From Muribaculaceae bacterium (GTDB lineage: Bacteria; Bacteroidota; Bacteroidia; Bacteroidales; Muribaculaceae), in NCBI GenBank assembly GCA_009775195.1, contig VSPF01000043.1:1-17585 (forward strand): a stretch of DNA of 17,585 nt, read 5' to 3'. Numbering within the stretch: the first letter of the stretch is position 1; each line of letters begins with the position of its first letter. This document shows positions 5,960-13,706 of this stretch, piece by piece. Made by a program: the position numbers and the translations under genes. The notes under the pieces are model-generated. The model did no database searches and was not told the DNA's origin. It saw only the letters and a list, made by a program, of their open reading frames with translations.

Positions 5960-6664
5960 CTTTGCGAGGAATTCCTCGGCTGCGAGGCGATCGCTCACGT
6001 GGTCGACATCAAATGCCTTGCTCATCACGAAGGGCACGACGCGAACCTTGTCGCCCACGGCCAGGATACGCTGAAAATCACTGGTCGAGGCCGGATACTG
6101 ATTTTCTTGGGCAATCTCCATTATGCGGTCGGTGATGCCATAAATCCCGGCCGACACGATAGGCGTCCCCTCGAACGGTTCGCCACCATAGCGATAGTCG
6201 ATTACCTCGCCTTCGTCGTCGCTCAGGCGGGCATAGAGCGGGCTCTCGTCGTCGACATAGCGCGTAAGGGCTATCACGGCTGTGCCGTCTGGCATAGCCT
6301 CGACTGCGCGGATATATTCGCGAAACTCCGAGGTGGGGAATATGGCGTCGACAGTCATGGCGATAAATTTGCCTTTTATATCGCGTGCGGCCTCGCTAAG
6401 GCTATAGAACGAGTTGTCTGCGATGATGGGGCGGAAGCTGACAGGCAGGTCGGTATTCGCACACAGGTCGGCGAGATGGTTGTTGAGGTCGACCATCGCC
6501 GGGTTTGTGACTATATGTATGCGCTCGGCCCCACAGTCTGTAAGCAGACGGATAAGACGCTCTATCATAGGCTGACCGAGTATCGAAATCATAGGTTTAG
6601 AAGCCTTCTCGCCTTCGCGAGACAAACGCGAGCCTTGCCCGGCGGCCAATATTGCGTATTCCAT
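5951..6664 (-). CDS. Nucleotidyltransferase, candidate CTP:inositol-1-phosphate cytidylyltransferase type
   Basis: A 237-residue soluble protein with a MobA-like/NTP_transferase fold. It begins YAILAAGQGSRL (3-14), the nucleotide-binding loop, followed by K20 and KP at 23-24. A metal-binding Asp lies in TVDAIFP (104-110) and a second acidic pair at FDVDH (218-222). Such enzymes couple a nucleotide to a phosphorylated sugar or polyol. The length and motif layout fit inositol-1-phosphate, phosphocholine or sugar-phosphate nucleotidyltransferases. The start MEYAIL at 6664 is chosen because the family begins here and because a promoter lies at 6695-6726; an open extension to 6697 would run into that promoter. 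Its place beside a CDP-alcohol lipid operon suggests it makes a CDP-polyol. This is inference. Confidence 0.8.
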   Translation of the reverse strand: MEYAILAAGQGSRLSREGEKASKPMISILGQPMIERLIRLLTDCGAERIHIVTNPAMVDLNNHLADLCANTDLPVSFRPIIADNSFYSLSEAARDIKGKFIAMTVDAIFPTSEFREYIRAVEAMPDGTAVIALTRYVDDESPLYARLSDDEGEVIDYRYGGEPFEGTPIVSAGIYGITDRIMEIAQENQYPASTSDFQRILAVGDKVRVVPFVMSKAFDVDHVSDRLAAEEFLAKVN

Positions 6665-6694
6665 ATCGAATATTCTAAGGTTAAGATTTTGCCA

Positions 6695-6726
6695 CAAAAA
6701 TACAAATAAGTCTAGAGCAAATCAAA
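6695..6726 (-). promoter_or_regulatory. Bacteroidota-type promoter for the nucleotidyltransferase gene
   Basis: On the minus strand TTTG (6723-6726) is followed by exactly 20 nt and then TATTTTTG (6695-6702), a full match to the primary sigma factor pattern TTTG-N19-21-TAnnTTTG. Transcription would start near 6688, leaving a leader of about 24 nt before the ATG at 6664. The gene therefore has its own promoter and need not depend on fbp upstream. Confidence 0.65.
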
Positions 6727-6750
6727 ATTTATTTTGAATTTGTCTTTGAT

Positions 6751-8727
6751 TTATTTCTTCTCGCGTTCTTTGATGATGCCGTGGCGGTAGGCGTAGAGCA
6801 GCTCGGTCAGTTCGCGTATCTGGCTGAGGAGTTCGTGGCCCTTGTCGGTGTCGCGAACGCGCATACGGTGCTGGCTGAGTTCGACAAGCTGTGTGGTGCT
6901 GACGATGTCGGTACAGTTCTTGATTGCCTCCTCGGCCGAGGTGAACGGCTCGTGCTGCACCAACTGAAGGCCACGGCTGTGGAAGACGAGCGTATAACCG
7001 GCTATACCGGTCTGGTCGTGGTATGCCTTGGCAAAGCCGCCATCGATGACCATAAGTTTGCCGTTGGCGCGGATAGGCGTCTCGCCCTGGTTAATTCGCA
7101 CCGGCACGTGGCCGTTGATGATATGGCGGTGTTCGCCTGTGACACCGAACTCGTCGAGAATCATATCGCAGATTTCCTCGTTGTTGCGCAGCTTGTAGTA
7201 ATAGCCTTTCTCCTCTTTGTGAGTCTCGGGGTCGGCGATGAAATAGCGTTCGAAGGTGGCCATGCGCGATTTGTCGAACAGCGGCGAGTCGGGTCCGCAC
7301 CATAGGTACCAGTAGTAGTCGCGCGCGAAGTCGCGTTCGTCGGCCGGGGTGTCGTCGTTGAAGGCTGCTCGCATGAGCATGCCCACGCGGTGCATCAGCT
7401 CGCGACCCTTATATTTGGTGCCGCCAAGGTCTACCTCCTTGAGGGTACCGTCGGCATTGAGGGGCATCGAGGCGTGGAAGAGGAGGTTGGAGTTGAAAAT
7501 CCCGTACATGCACCCGTGCTGGAAGAGGCAGCCGATATGTTTCTTGAGTTTGTCGCTGACGGCAAACGAGTGATTTAGCTTCTCTACAAGTTCGGCTTCC
7601 TCGCGGGTAAGGGCGTAGGGGTCGGCAGGGTTGACTGTCGGGAAGTTGCAGTCTTTCATCTCATACTCCTTGCCATCGCGCACAAACACTTTGCGGTCGA
7701 AGTCGATATGTTCGAACAGCTTGCGGTCTTCCATGCCCCATTCGGGGCGGCGGTCTACCATCTGCGCCTCGAGTTTGAACTGTATTATGCTGATAGCCTT
7801 GTGCATCTGGGCTATGAGCCGGCGCGTCTTTTCGCTGTGCGTGTTGTCGCCGGCATCAAGGTGCGGCCCGAATTTGTCGCACGGGTCGTCGCCGTATGTC
7901 TCCATGGCGAATGTTGCCAGGGGCACAAGGTTGATGCCGTAGCCGTCTTCGAGCGTGGCCATATTGCCATAGCGCAGCGACAAGCGCAGCACGTTGGCTA
8001 TGCAGCAGTCGTTGCCGGCGGCCGCACCCATCCACAGGGCGTCGTGGTTGCCCCACTGTATGTCGAAGTTGCCATAGGTGCAGAGGGTGTCCATGATTAG
8101 GTGGGCGCCGGGGCCTCGGTCGAATATATCACCGAGTATGTGGAGCTGGTCGATGCTGAGCCGCTGTATTACATTCGACATCGCCACGATAAACGAGTCG
8201 GCCTGCCCGGTAGAGATGATTGTCTCGATGATGCGGTTGAAGTAGGCCGTCTTGTCGTCGTCGGACGGCGACTCGTGCAGCAGCTCCTCGATGATATAGG
8301 CATATTCTTTGGGCAGGGCCTTGCGCACCTTCGACCTGGTATATTTTACCGATACAGTCTGCAGCACGCGCACCAGTTGGTGGAGCGTGATATTGTAGAA
8401 GTCGTCGAGGTTTGTCTCGGCGGCCTTGATGTATTCGAGTTTCTGCTCGGGGTAATAAATGAGTGTGCATAGTTCGCGGATTTCTTGTTCGCGCAGCGAT
8501 GTGCCGAAAATCTCGCGTACCTTGCGTTTGATATTTCCCGATGCGTTTTTGAGTATGTGGCGGAAAGCCTCGCTTTCGCCGTGGAGGTCGGCAACGAAAT
8601 GCTCGGTGCCCTTGGGGAGGTTGAGTATGGCCTCAAGATTTATTATTTCGGTGCTGGCCGAACTGACGGTGCCGAAGTTTTGCGACAGCAGTTCGAGCAC
8701 ACGCGGGTCTGTCTCGATTTTTGACAT
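6751..8727 (-). CDS. fbp: Fructose-1,6-bisphosphatase, class III
   Basis: A 658-residue protein of the class III fructose bisphosphatase family, found in Firmicutes and Bacteroidota and unrelated to the classical enzyme. It hydrolyses fructose 1,6-bisphosphate to fructose 6-phosphate in gluconeogenesis. It carries the metallophosphoesterase signatures in order: ADLHGE (46-51), GDIFDRGPGAH (about 198-208), WGNHDALWMGA (about 225-235), and near the C-terminus INGHVPVRINQGE. The length is normal for the family. A gap of 86 nt with a promoter separates it from the next gene. Its supply of fructose 6-phosphate, and hence glucose 6-phosphate, is upstream of inositol-phosphate synthesis, but no direct link is implied. 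Confidence 0.95.
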   Translation of the reverse strand: MSKIETDPRVLELLSQNFGTVSSASTEIINLEAILNLPKGTEHFVADLHGESEAFRHILKNASGNIKRKVREIFGTSLREQEIRELCTLIYYPEQKLEYIKAAETNLDDFYNITLHQLVRVLQTVSVKYTRSKVRKALPKEYAYIIEELLHESPSDDDKTAYFNRIIETIISTGQADSFIVAMSNVIQRLSIDQLHILGDIFDRGPGAHLIMDTLCTYGNFDIQWGNHDALWMGAAAGNDCCIANVLRLSLRYGNMATLEDGYGINLVPLATFAMETYGDDPCDKFGPHLDAGDNTHSEKTRRLIAQMHKAISIIQFKLEAQMVDRRPEWGMEDRKLFEHIDFDRKVFVRDGKEYEMKDCNFPTVNPADPYALTREEAELVEKLNHSFAVSDKLKKHIGCLFQHGCMYGIFNSNLLFHASMPLNADGTLKEVDLGGTKYKGRELMHRVGMLMRAAFNDDTPADERDFARDYYWYLWCGPDSPLFDKSRMATFERYFIADPETHKEEKGYYYKLRNNEEICDMILDEFGVTGEHRHIINGHVPVRINQGETPIRANGKLMVIDGGFAKAYHDQTGIAGYTLVFHSRGLQLVQHEPFTSAEEAIKNCTDIVSTTQLVELSQHRMRVRDTDKGHELLSQIRELTELLYAYRHGIIKEREKK

Positions 8728-8753
8728 GATGTGAATGGTTTATGTCGTCGCTG

Positions 8754-8761
8754 CAAAGATA
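8754..8761 (-). promoter_or_regulatory. -7 promoter element of fbp
   Basis: The minus strand reads TATCTTTG, a full TAnnTTTG match, about 27 nt upstream of the fbp ATG. No matching TTTG is seen at the usual distance upstream. Confidence 0.5.
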
Positions 8762-8806
8762 GTCAAATTTTATGACATAATATGGTTGCGATAGTTCCAT
8801 AAATAT

Positions 8807-10012
8807 TCATTTTTTGACCATTTCGGGCAGGGGCTTTAGCTTCGAGGCAAACAGGGCGAGGATAAATGCCACTGCGGCGACGCAGACAAAGGTTATGGCC
8901 GACGAGTGCATGATATTTCCCATACCGACGATAGGGGCGACTACGGCCGCAAAGATATACTTGATTACATTGAGGATTGCCCCGGCGGTACCGGCGTCGG
9001 CACTGCCTACATCCATGCCCAGACTGTTGGCGCTCGAAAATACCATGCCGCTGCCGGCAAGCATGGGTATGGCCATAAGCTCGTAGCACCAGAAGTGGTC
9101 GGCATGATACATGACCCATGCCTCGCCAAGGGCGAAAGCCGTCATAATCATCGTGCCCGCGACAAGGCCCTGTTTGAGCACTCGGAATTTCATGACCACG
9201 ATAGACCCTACGGCTATGGCGAGGGCGTTGCCACCGAAGATTAGGCCGAACTCAAGAGCCGAAAAGCCGTAATGGTCCTGTATGATAAACGGTGCCGACG
9301 ATATATATGCATAGAGCAGACCCACGCCTATGGCCTTGATAAACACGTAAATCATGAATCTGCCGTTGCGGAATAGCCCTGCATAGGCGTTTAGATATTC
9401 CTTCAGGCCCTTGGCTTTCAGCCGTCGTTGCGGGGGCAGGCTCTCGGGCATACGGCGGCTCCATATGAACATGCCCACGCCTATGGCCAGCAACAGCACG
9501 AATATGCCGCGCCAGCCGACCGAGTCGGCCATGACACCGCCGATAGTCGGTGCCAGGGCAGGGGCAACACCGTTCATCGCGCCCACGACGGCCATGACCT
9601 TGGCCAGCTCGCGACCCTGGTAATCGTCGGCGGGTATGGAGTATGACAATACCATGCCTCCGCCGGCACCGATACCCTGGAAGAGGCGGCAAACTATAAA
9701 GAAATAGATAGTCGGTGAAAAAATGGCGACAGCGGTGCTTATGCCGAAGAGTGCCAGCGATATGAGCAGCATCGGTTTACGCCCATAGCGGTCGCTGAGC
9801 GACCCCCACACCGCCGACCCTATGCCCAGCCCGAGCATGACCATCGACAGGCCGAGCTGGGTAATCGAGGGCGTGGTGTGGAACTCGCGCATCATCGACG
9901 GGATGGTGGGCAGGTACATGTCGTTGACAAGCGAACTGAATGCCCCGAGGATGGCGATGAAGACCAGGAATTCGATATAGCTGTGGCGTGGTGTTGTCGT
10001 GGTATTTGGCAT
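8807..10012 (-). CDS. MFS drug exporter, Bcr/CflA type
   Basis: A 401-residue transporter with about twelve hydrophobic segments. The first segment carries DMYLPTIPSM, typical of the DHA1 Bcr/CflA group. The loop between segments 2 and 3 carries the MFS motif A as GSLSDRYGRKPML. Proton-driven export of drugs or metabolites across the inner membrane is expected; the substrate is not known. It starts 3 nt after the stop of the DUF4136 lipoprotein gene, so the two are very probably co-transcribed. The length is normal and no defect is seen. Confidence 0.9.
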   Translation of the reverse strand: MPNTTTTPRHSYIEFLVFIAILGAFSSLVNDMYLPTIPSMMREFHTTPSITQLGLSMVMLGLGIGSAVWGSLSDRYGRKPMLLISLALFGISTAVAIFSPTIYFFIVCRLFQGIGAGGGMVLSYSIPADDYQGRELAKVMAVVGAMNGVAPALAPTIGGVMADSVGWRGIFVLLLAIGVGMFIWSRRMPESLPPQRRLKAKGLKEYLNAYAGLFRNGRFMIYVFIKAIGVGLLYAYISSAPFIIQDHYGFSALEFGLIFGGNALAIAVGSIVVMKFRVLKQGLVAGTMIMTAFALGEAWVMYHADHFWCYELMAIPMLAGSGMVFSSANSLGMDVGSADAGTAGAILNVIKYIFAAVVAPIVGMGNIMHSSAITFVCVAAVAFILALFASKLKPLPEMVKK

Positions 10013-10015
10013 GGC

Positions 10016-10627
10016 TTATTTCTGACGGTATTGAGGCAGCATCGGTACGGGGAACTTTGAGAAAAGGGTCGACACGGCTTCGGCTATACCCTTGAGGTTG
10101 CGGAACTGTGGGTTGCCGTTCTGCATGATGGTGGCGACCGAGGCAGAGTAGAGCGGCACCTTGCTGTCGATATTGACAAAGTCCATGGTCAGCACGCCCT
10201 CTTTGTATATGCCGGTGATTACCTGGGCGTTGGCGTAGTAGCTCGCCCAGTAGTTGGCGCGCGGATACATGAAATATGGGTAGTAGCCGTTGTAGTAAGG
10301 CCCGGAGTATGGCATGTAGCCCGGCGGCAGGGCGGGCTGGGTCTCAATCTCGCGGTGCACGGTGAGGCCGATGTTGATAAGCAGCGGCGACGAGGGGTCT
10401 TCGGTAAAGCCGCGCTCGAGCATTTGCTCGCGTATGGCGGCAGCGATGTTGTAGTATGTTACCATCTCCATGCCCGGCGGCAGGTGGCCGTCGGCGGGAC
10501 TGACGATGCGGAAGGTCTTGTATTGCGCCAGGTCGGCGTTGTTGTAGGTCTCGCTATTGACGAGCGCGAAGGGGCTGCAGGCTCCCAATAGTAGCACCAG
10601 GCTTAGAAGGTAGACGATTCTTTTCAT
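10016..10627 (-). CDS. DUF4136-like lipoprotein
   Basis: A 203-residue secreted lipoprotein. The signal peptide ends in the lipobox LLLGAC with the lipidated Cys at residue 17. The mature part resembles DUF4136 proteins: an early YKTFRIVSP strand (36-44), a central AIREQMLERGF helix (64-74), and a TGIYKEGVLTMDFVN pair of strands (138-152). An unusual Tyr/Pro/Gly-rich stretch lies at about 100-131. The function is unknown; such proteins are anchored in the cell envelope. The following MFS exporter gene begins 3 nt downstream, which suggests a shared envelope role but does not prove one. Confidence 0.8.
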   Translation of the reverse strand: MKRIVYLLSLVLLLGACSPFALVNSETYNNADLAQYKTFRIVSPADGHLPPGMEMVTYYNIAAAIREQMLERGFTEDPSSPLLINIGLTVHREIETQPALPPGYMPYSGPYYNGYYPYFMYPRANYWASYYANAQVITGIYKEGVLTMDFVNIDSKVPLYSASVATIMQNGNPQFRNLKGIAEAVSTLFSKFPVPMLPQYRQK

Positions 10628-10739
10628 AAATAGGCAGTTTTGAAACTCGTTAAATTTAAATTATAACAAATTATGCTCTGATTATGTTGCATTTAAATTT
10701 ATTTAACGGCAATTGTGTGGCGAAGTGGAATTTATTGTC

Positions 10740-10747
10740 TACTTTTG
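10740..10747 (+). promoter_or_regulatory. -7 promoter element for the small gene and agmatine deiminase
   Basis: TACTTTTG is a full TAnnTTTG match 40 nt before the chosen ATG at 10788. A TTG lies 24 nt upstream (10713-10715), slightly farther than usual. The element supports the start at 10788 rather than an upstream in-frame ATG at 10713, which would lie upstream of the promoter. Confidence 0.5.
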
Positions 10748-10787
10748 GCGGCGAAGATATTATGACTTCATCATCACCTCAAACCTA

Positions 10788-11027
10788 ATGGAAGACATCA
10801 CAGAATTCTTTATCTCTATAATACAGCAGTCACATAGTGCCGATATGGCCGAAGCAACATTCAGACAGGCCCTTGTCGACGACCCGGAACTGCGAAAGAG
10901 TTATCGCGAGTATTGTCGTGAACAAGGCAACAGCGAACGCCGGGGCTTCCTCGATTTCTGCAATGAATATATGGACGGCCAGGACGAGATGTGGGATACC
11001 CTCAACGATTATAACGACGAAGAATGA
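10788..11027 (+). CDS. Small acidic protein, coupled to agmatine deiminase
   Basis: A 79-residue, strongly acidic protein beginning MEDITEFF and ending DYNDEE, with no membrane segment or signal peptide. It seems mostly helical. I do not recognise the family. The stop codon overlaps the start of the agmatine deiminase gene (ATGA at 11024-11027), so translation is coupled and amounts of the two proteins may be linked. The start is chosen by the promoter element at 10740-10747 and by the change from unconvincing sequence to a clear coding pattern. A small partner or regulator of the deiminase is possible, but this rests on context only. Confidence 0.7.
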   Translation: MEDITEFFISIIQQSHSADMAEATFRQALVDDPELRKSYREYCREQGNSERRGFLDFCNEYMDGQDEMWDTLNDYNDEE

Positions 11028-12055
11028 CAGCCTCACTCCGATTTCCTGCCGAATGGGAGCCGGTAGACGCCGTGCTTGTAGCATGGCCCCACGCCGACAC
11101 CGACTGGGCGCCGATGCTCGACGAAGTGCGTACTACCTACGGCCACATAATCTGTGCCCTGTCAAAGCATGTGCGCGTGATTGTAATCGGGCCCGAAGAG
11201 CCGGCGGCCAAATATCTGCCCGAGAGCACCGTATGTGAAAATATAGAATATATCAAACTGCCTACAAACGACACCTGGACGCGCGACTACGGCCCCCTGA
11301 CCGTCGATGTAGACGGGGTGAAGGCCGTGGTCGATTATCAGTTCAACGGCTGGGGGCTGAAGTTTGCCGCAGACAACGACAACCTTGCCACCATGCGGCT
11401 GTGCGATGCCGGGGTAATAAAGGCTCCGCGTATCAACCGCCTCAGTTTCACTCTCGAGGGTGGCTCGGTCGAGTCGGACGGCAGCGGACTGCTGATTACC
11501 ACTACCGACTGCCTGTTGTCGCCTAACCGCAACGGCGGTCTTTCGAAAACCGATATAGAGGATTGCCTTAGGGCCGACCTGGGTGTCGACACCATACTCT
11601 GGCTCGAACACGGGGCCCTCGCCGGCGATGATACCGACGGGCATATCGATACCCTTGTACGCCTGGTGCCTCCGGGCGATACGCTGCTATATGTCGGTTG
11701 TAGCGACCCCGACGACGAGCACTACGAGTCGCTTGCCGCAATGCGTGGCGACCTCGACGCCCTGCGCCGGCCCGACGGGATGCCCTTTAACCTTATCGAG
11801 CTTCCCCTGCCCGACCCGGTGTACGACCCTGACGATGGGTCGCGACTACCGGCGACGTATGCCAATTTCTTGATTGTCAACAACGTGGTGCTTGCCCCTA
11901 TCTATAACCAGCCTCTCAAGGACATGCACGCACTTATGGCCATACAGGCGGCCATGCCGGACCATAAGATTATACCTATAGACTGCAACGCGCTCATACG
12001 CCAGCATGGGTCACTGCACTGTGCCACCATGCAGTTGCCTGTCGGCGTGGTGTGA
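11024..12055 (+). CDS. aguA: Agmatine deiminase / peptidyl-arginine deiminase family
   Basis: A 343-residue cytoplasmic enzyme of the guanidine-modifying family. The expected reaction converts agmatine to N-carbamoylputrescine and ammonia, a step of putrescine synthesis. Motifs are FPAEWEPVDAVLVAWPH (7-23), TWTRDYGP (84-91), LEGGSVESDG (144-153), GHIDTLVRL with the catalytic His207, and near the end HGSLHCATMQLP with the nucleophile Cys333. There is no signal peptide, unlike the secreted Porphyromonas peptidylarginine deiminase, so the agmatine activity is more likely. The usual partner, N-carbamoylputrescine amidohydrolase, is not in this window. The gene ends 1 nt from the convergent hemW stop. 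Confidence 0.9.
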   Translation: MTASLRFPAEWEPVDAVLVAWPHADTDWAPMLDEVRTTYGHIICALSKHVRVIVIGPEEPAAKYLPESTVCENIEYIKLPTNDTWTRDYGPLTVDVDGVKAVVDYQFNGWGLKFAADNDNLATMRLCDAGVIKAPRINRLSFTLEGGSVESDGSGLLITTTDCLLSPNRNGGLSKTDIEDCLRADLGVDTILWLEHGALAGDDTDGHIDTLVRLVPPGDTLLYVGCSDPDDEHYESLAAMRGDLDALRRPDGMPFNLIELPLPDPVYDPDDGSRLPATYANFLIVNNVVLAPIYNQPLKDMHALMAIQAAMPDHKIIPIDCNALIRQHGSLHCATMQLPVGVV

Positions 12056-12056
12056 C

Positions 12057-13151
12057 TTACAGCAGGAGGTCGCGGATAACTGCGTCGGATAACATAAATG
12101 ACATTTCTGGTATGGCAAAGCCCCTGCCTGTAACCACGAGTCGCTGCGACGCGACATGTGGCGCGGCAAGGGCTTTAAGCTCTTGTTGCTGCGCAGGGGT
12201 GAATTGCGACAAGTCGAGCCCCTCGGCTGTGCGCAGCGAGGTCATGATGCGGTCGTTGGCGCGGTCGGTGTCTGATTCTTCGTCGACGATGGCGGCTGTT
12301 TCGGGCGCGGTGATGTATGCCCGGATGTCGGAGGGCACATATCTCCGCGTGCCGTGAATGTCGCATGAATGTGCGCCCGGCCCGAGGCCGAGATAGGGCA
12401 CTCCGTGCCAATACGACGAGTTGTGGCGCGAACGATAGCCCGGCAGTGCGAAATTGGAGATTTCGTAGTGCTCGAACCCTGCTGTCCGCGCTCGTTGGCA
12501 CAGCATGTCGTACATTACGGCGATGATGTCGTCGTCGGTAGGTGCTACGCGGCCTTGCTGCAGCCAGCGCCATAGGCGAGTGCCTTCTTCATAGCTCAGA
12601 CAGTAGGCCGAGAGGTGTTTGATGCCGGTCGATAACAATGTGTCGAGGCTGTATGAAAACGAGTCGGGTGTCTGCCCTGGCAATCCATAAATCAGGTCGC
12701 CGCTGATATTGTCAATCCTGTGGCTTTGAATTTTTGCAATGGCCTCGATTGCTTGCCCGGCGTTGTGTCGTCGCCCTACGGCCTGCAACTCGGCATCGAC
12801 GAGCGACTGCACCCCGATGCTCACGCGGTTCACGCCGCAGTCGGCCCATGTCTCGACGTGTGCGTCGTCTATGTCGTCGGGGTTGGCTTCGATGGTAAAT
12901 TCCTTTACCGGGCCGAGGTCAAAATACGATATAAGTTTTGCAAATTGGGCTGGAGAGAGCAGCGACGGTGTGCCGCCGCCGATATAGAGTGTGTTTATGG
13001 GGGCGTCTCCGGTCTCATGCCGCCGCGCACGGTATTCTTTGCCGACAGCGTCGATATAGGCATCGGCCATGTCGGGCCTGGCGACCGAGTAGAAGTCGCA
13101 ATATGCACATTTTACAGTGCAAAATGGCACATGGATATATATGCCGGCCAT
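12057..13151 (-). CDS. hemW: HemW, radical SAM haem chaperone-like protein
   Basis: A 364-residue radical SAM protein, formerly annotated as oxygen-independent coproporphyrinogen III oxidase. The cluster-binding C11-x3-C15-x2-C18 sits in VPFCTVKCAYCDFYS, with Asp-Phe following the third Cys as in HemW rather than the fourth Cys of HemN. YIGGGTPSLL (56-65) is the SAM-binding glycine block, and a C-terminal HemN-type domain follows. HemW is thought to insert haem into respiratory proteins. A GC-rich hairpin and a 54-aa small gene lie just upstream on the same strand. The stop is 1 nt from the convergent aguA stop, so neither gene has its own intergenic terminator. Confidence 0.9.
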   Translation of the reverse strand: MAGIYIHVPFCTVKCAYCDFYSVARPDMADAYIDAVGKEYRARRHETGDAPINTLYIGGGTPSLLSPAQFAKLISYFDLGPVKEFTIEANPDDIDDAHVETWADCGVNRVSIGVQSLVDAELQAVGRRHNAGQAIEAIAKIQSHRIDNISGDLIYGLPGQTPDSFSYSLDTLLSTGIKHLSAYCLSYEEGTRLWRWLQQGRVAPTDDDIIAVMYDMLCQRARTAGFEHYEISNFALPGYRSRHNSSYWHGVPYLGLGPGAHSCDIHGTRRYVPSDIRAYITAPETAAIVDEESDTDRANDRIMTSLRTAEGLDLSQFTPAQQQELKALAAPHVASQRLVVTGRGFAIPEMSFMLSDAVIRDLLL

Positions 13152-13171
13152 TATGTGGTGGCTAAATTGGT

Positions 13172-13198
13172 GGGGACGCCCCCGGGGTTGATGTCCCC
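13172..13198 (-). terminator. GC-rich hairpin between small gene and hemW
   Basis: GGGGAC and GTCCCC form the outer stem, with a CCCCGGGG palindrome inside (13180-13187). It lies 3 nt after the stop of the 54-aa gene and 20 nt before the hemW ATG. No T-run follows, so it may attenuate or process the transcript rather than stop it. Confidence 0.35.
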
Positions 13199-13200
13199 GA

Positions 13201-13365
13201 TTAGTTGAGGATAATCAGGGGCATTGATTTGCCGGTGGCAAAGGCGCAGCGGGCGAGCTGGCATAGCTTGGCTATGGTGCTGGGGCGCGGCTGGCGTCTT
13301 ACGGTGTGGAGTGATACCTCACGTGAGGTTTCGGTGGGGATAAAAAGAGTAGATGTTTTCTTCAT
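13201..13365 (-). CDS. Small protein of 54 residues, unknown function
   Basis: An open frame of 54 residues with start MKKTSTLFIPTET and the segment RRQPRPSTIAKLCQLARC, ending IILN. It is basic (several Arg and Lys) and has no membrane segment. The PRPSTIAKL-x-QLAR pattern resembles short uncharacterised proteins I associate with Bacteroidales, often with PS-x-T-x3-L-x-QFAR; this is from memory. The start follows an AT-rich region, and the frame fills the gap between the rubredoxin terminator and hemW. It is not a shadow of a longer gene. Coding status is likely, not certain. Confidence 0.55.
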   Translation of the reverse strand: MKKTSTLFIPTETSREVSLHTVRRQPRPSTIAKLCQLARCAFATGKSMPLIILN

Positions 13366-13449
13366 AGGCAAAAGAGTTTGGGTGAATTTATCTTTCTATA
13401 TATCTAACGCCTATGTGCTAAAAATATTGTGCAGCCGTTTGTTTAAGTT

Positions 13450-13500
13450 TCACAAGGCCCCGTGGCGGATATACACAGCGTCCGCCACGGGGCCTTGTGA
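13450..13500 (-). terminator. 20-bp perfect hairpin after rubredoxin gene
   Basis: Two perfect 20-bp arms (13450-13469 and 13481-13500) flank an 11-nt loop; the core is AAGGCCCCGTGGCGGA. It lies 17 nt past the rubredoxin stop and probably ends the cupin-hcp-rubredoxin transcript. No T-run follows on either strand. Confidence 0.65.
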
Positions 13501-13517
13501 GAGTTATGGTAAGTGCT

Positions 13518-13682
13518 TTATTCCACGGGTGCGAACTGGTCTTTGCCTACGCCGCAGACGGGGCATACCCAGTCGTCGGGGAGGTCGGCAAATGCTGTGC
13601 CGGGCTTGATGCCGTTGTCGGGGTCTCCTACTGCCGGGTCGTATACCCAGTCGCAGACTTCACATACATATTTCTGGTCCAT
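13518..13682 (-). CDS. Rubredoxin
   Basis: A 54-residue rubredoxin, too short to stand out in a long-frame scan. It begins MDQKYVCEVCDWVYDP, with iron ligands C7 and C10, and has DWVCPVCGVGKDQF with C40 and C43. The DPxxGDPDNGIKPGTAFADL region between is typical. It carries one iron for one-electron transfer in the cytoplasm. It starts 24 nt after the hcp stop and is followed by a strong hairpin. The arrangement suggests that it donates electrons to the hybrid cluster protein or to an NO- or oxygen-reducing partner elsewhere. Confidence 0.95.
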   Translation of the reverse strand: MDQKYVCEVCDWVYDPAVGDPDNGIKPGTAFADLPDDWVCPVCGVGKDQFAPVE

Positions 13683-13706
13683 AGTTCTGGTAGTTTGATA
13701 GGGGTT

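Noticed and set aside
6723..6736. Small palindrome CAAAAT/ATTTTG after fbp, considered as a terminator.
   Set aside because: It overlaps the -33 element of the next promoter, is short and has no GC.
10649..10707. AT-rich inverted repeat between the DUF4136 gene and the small acidic gene.
   Set aside because: The arms are made of simple A/T words and lie in a divergent promoter region; chance or promoter composition explains them.
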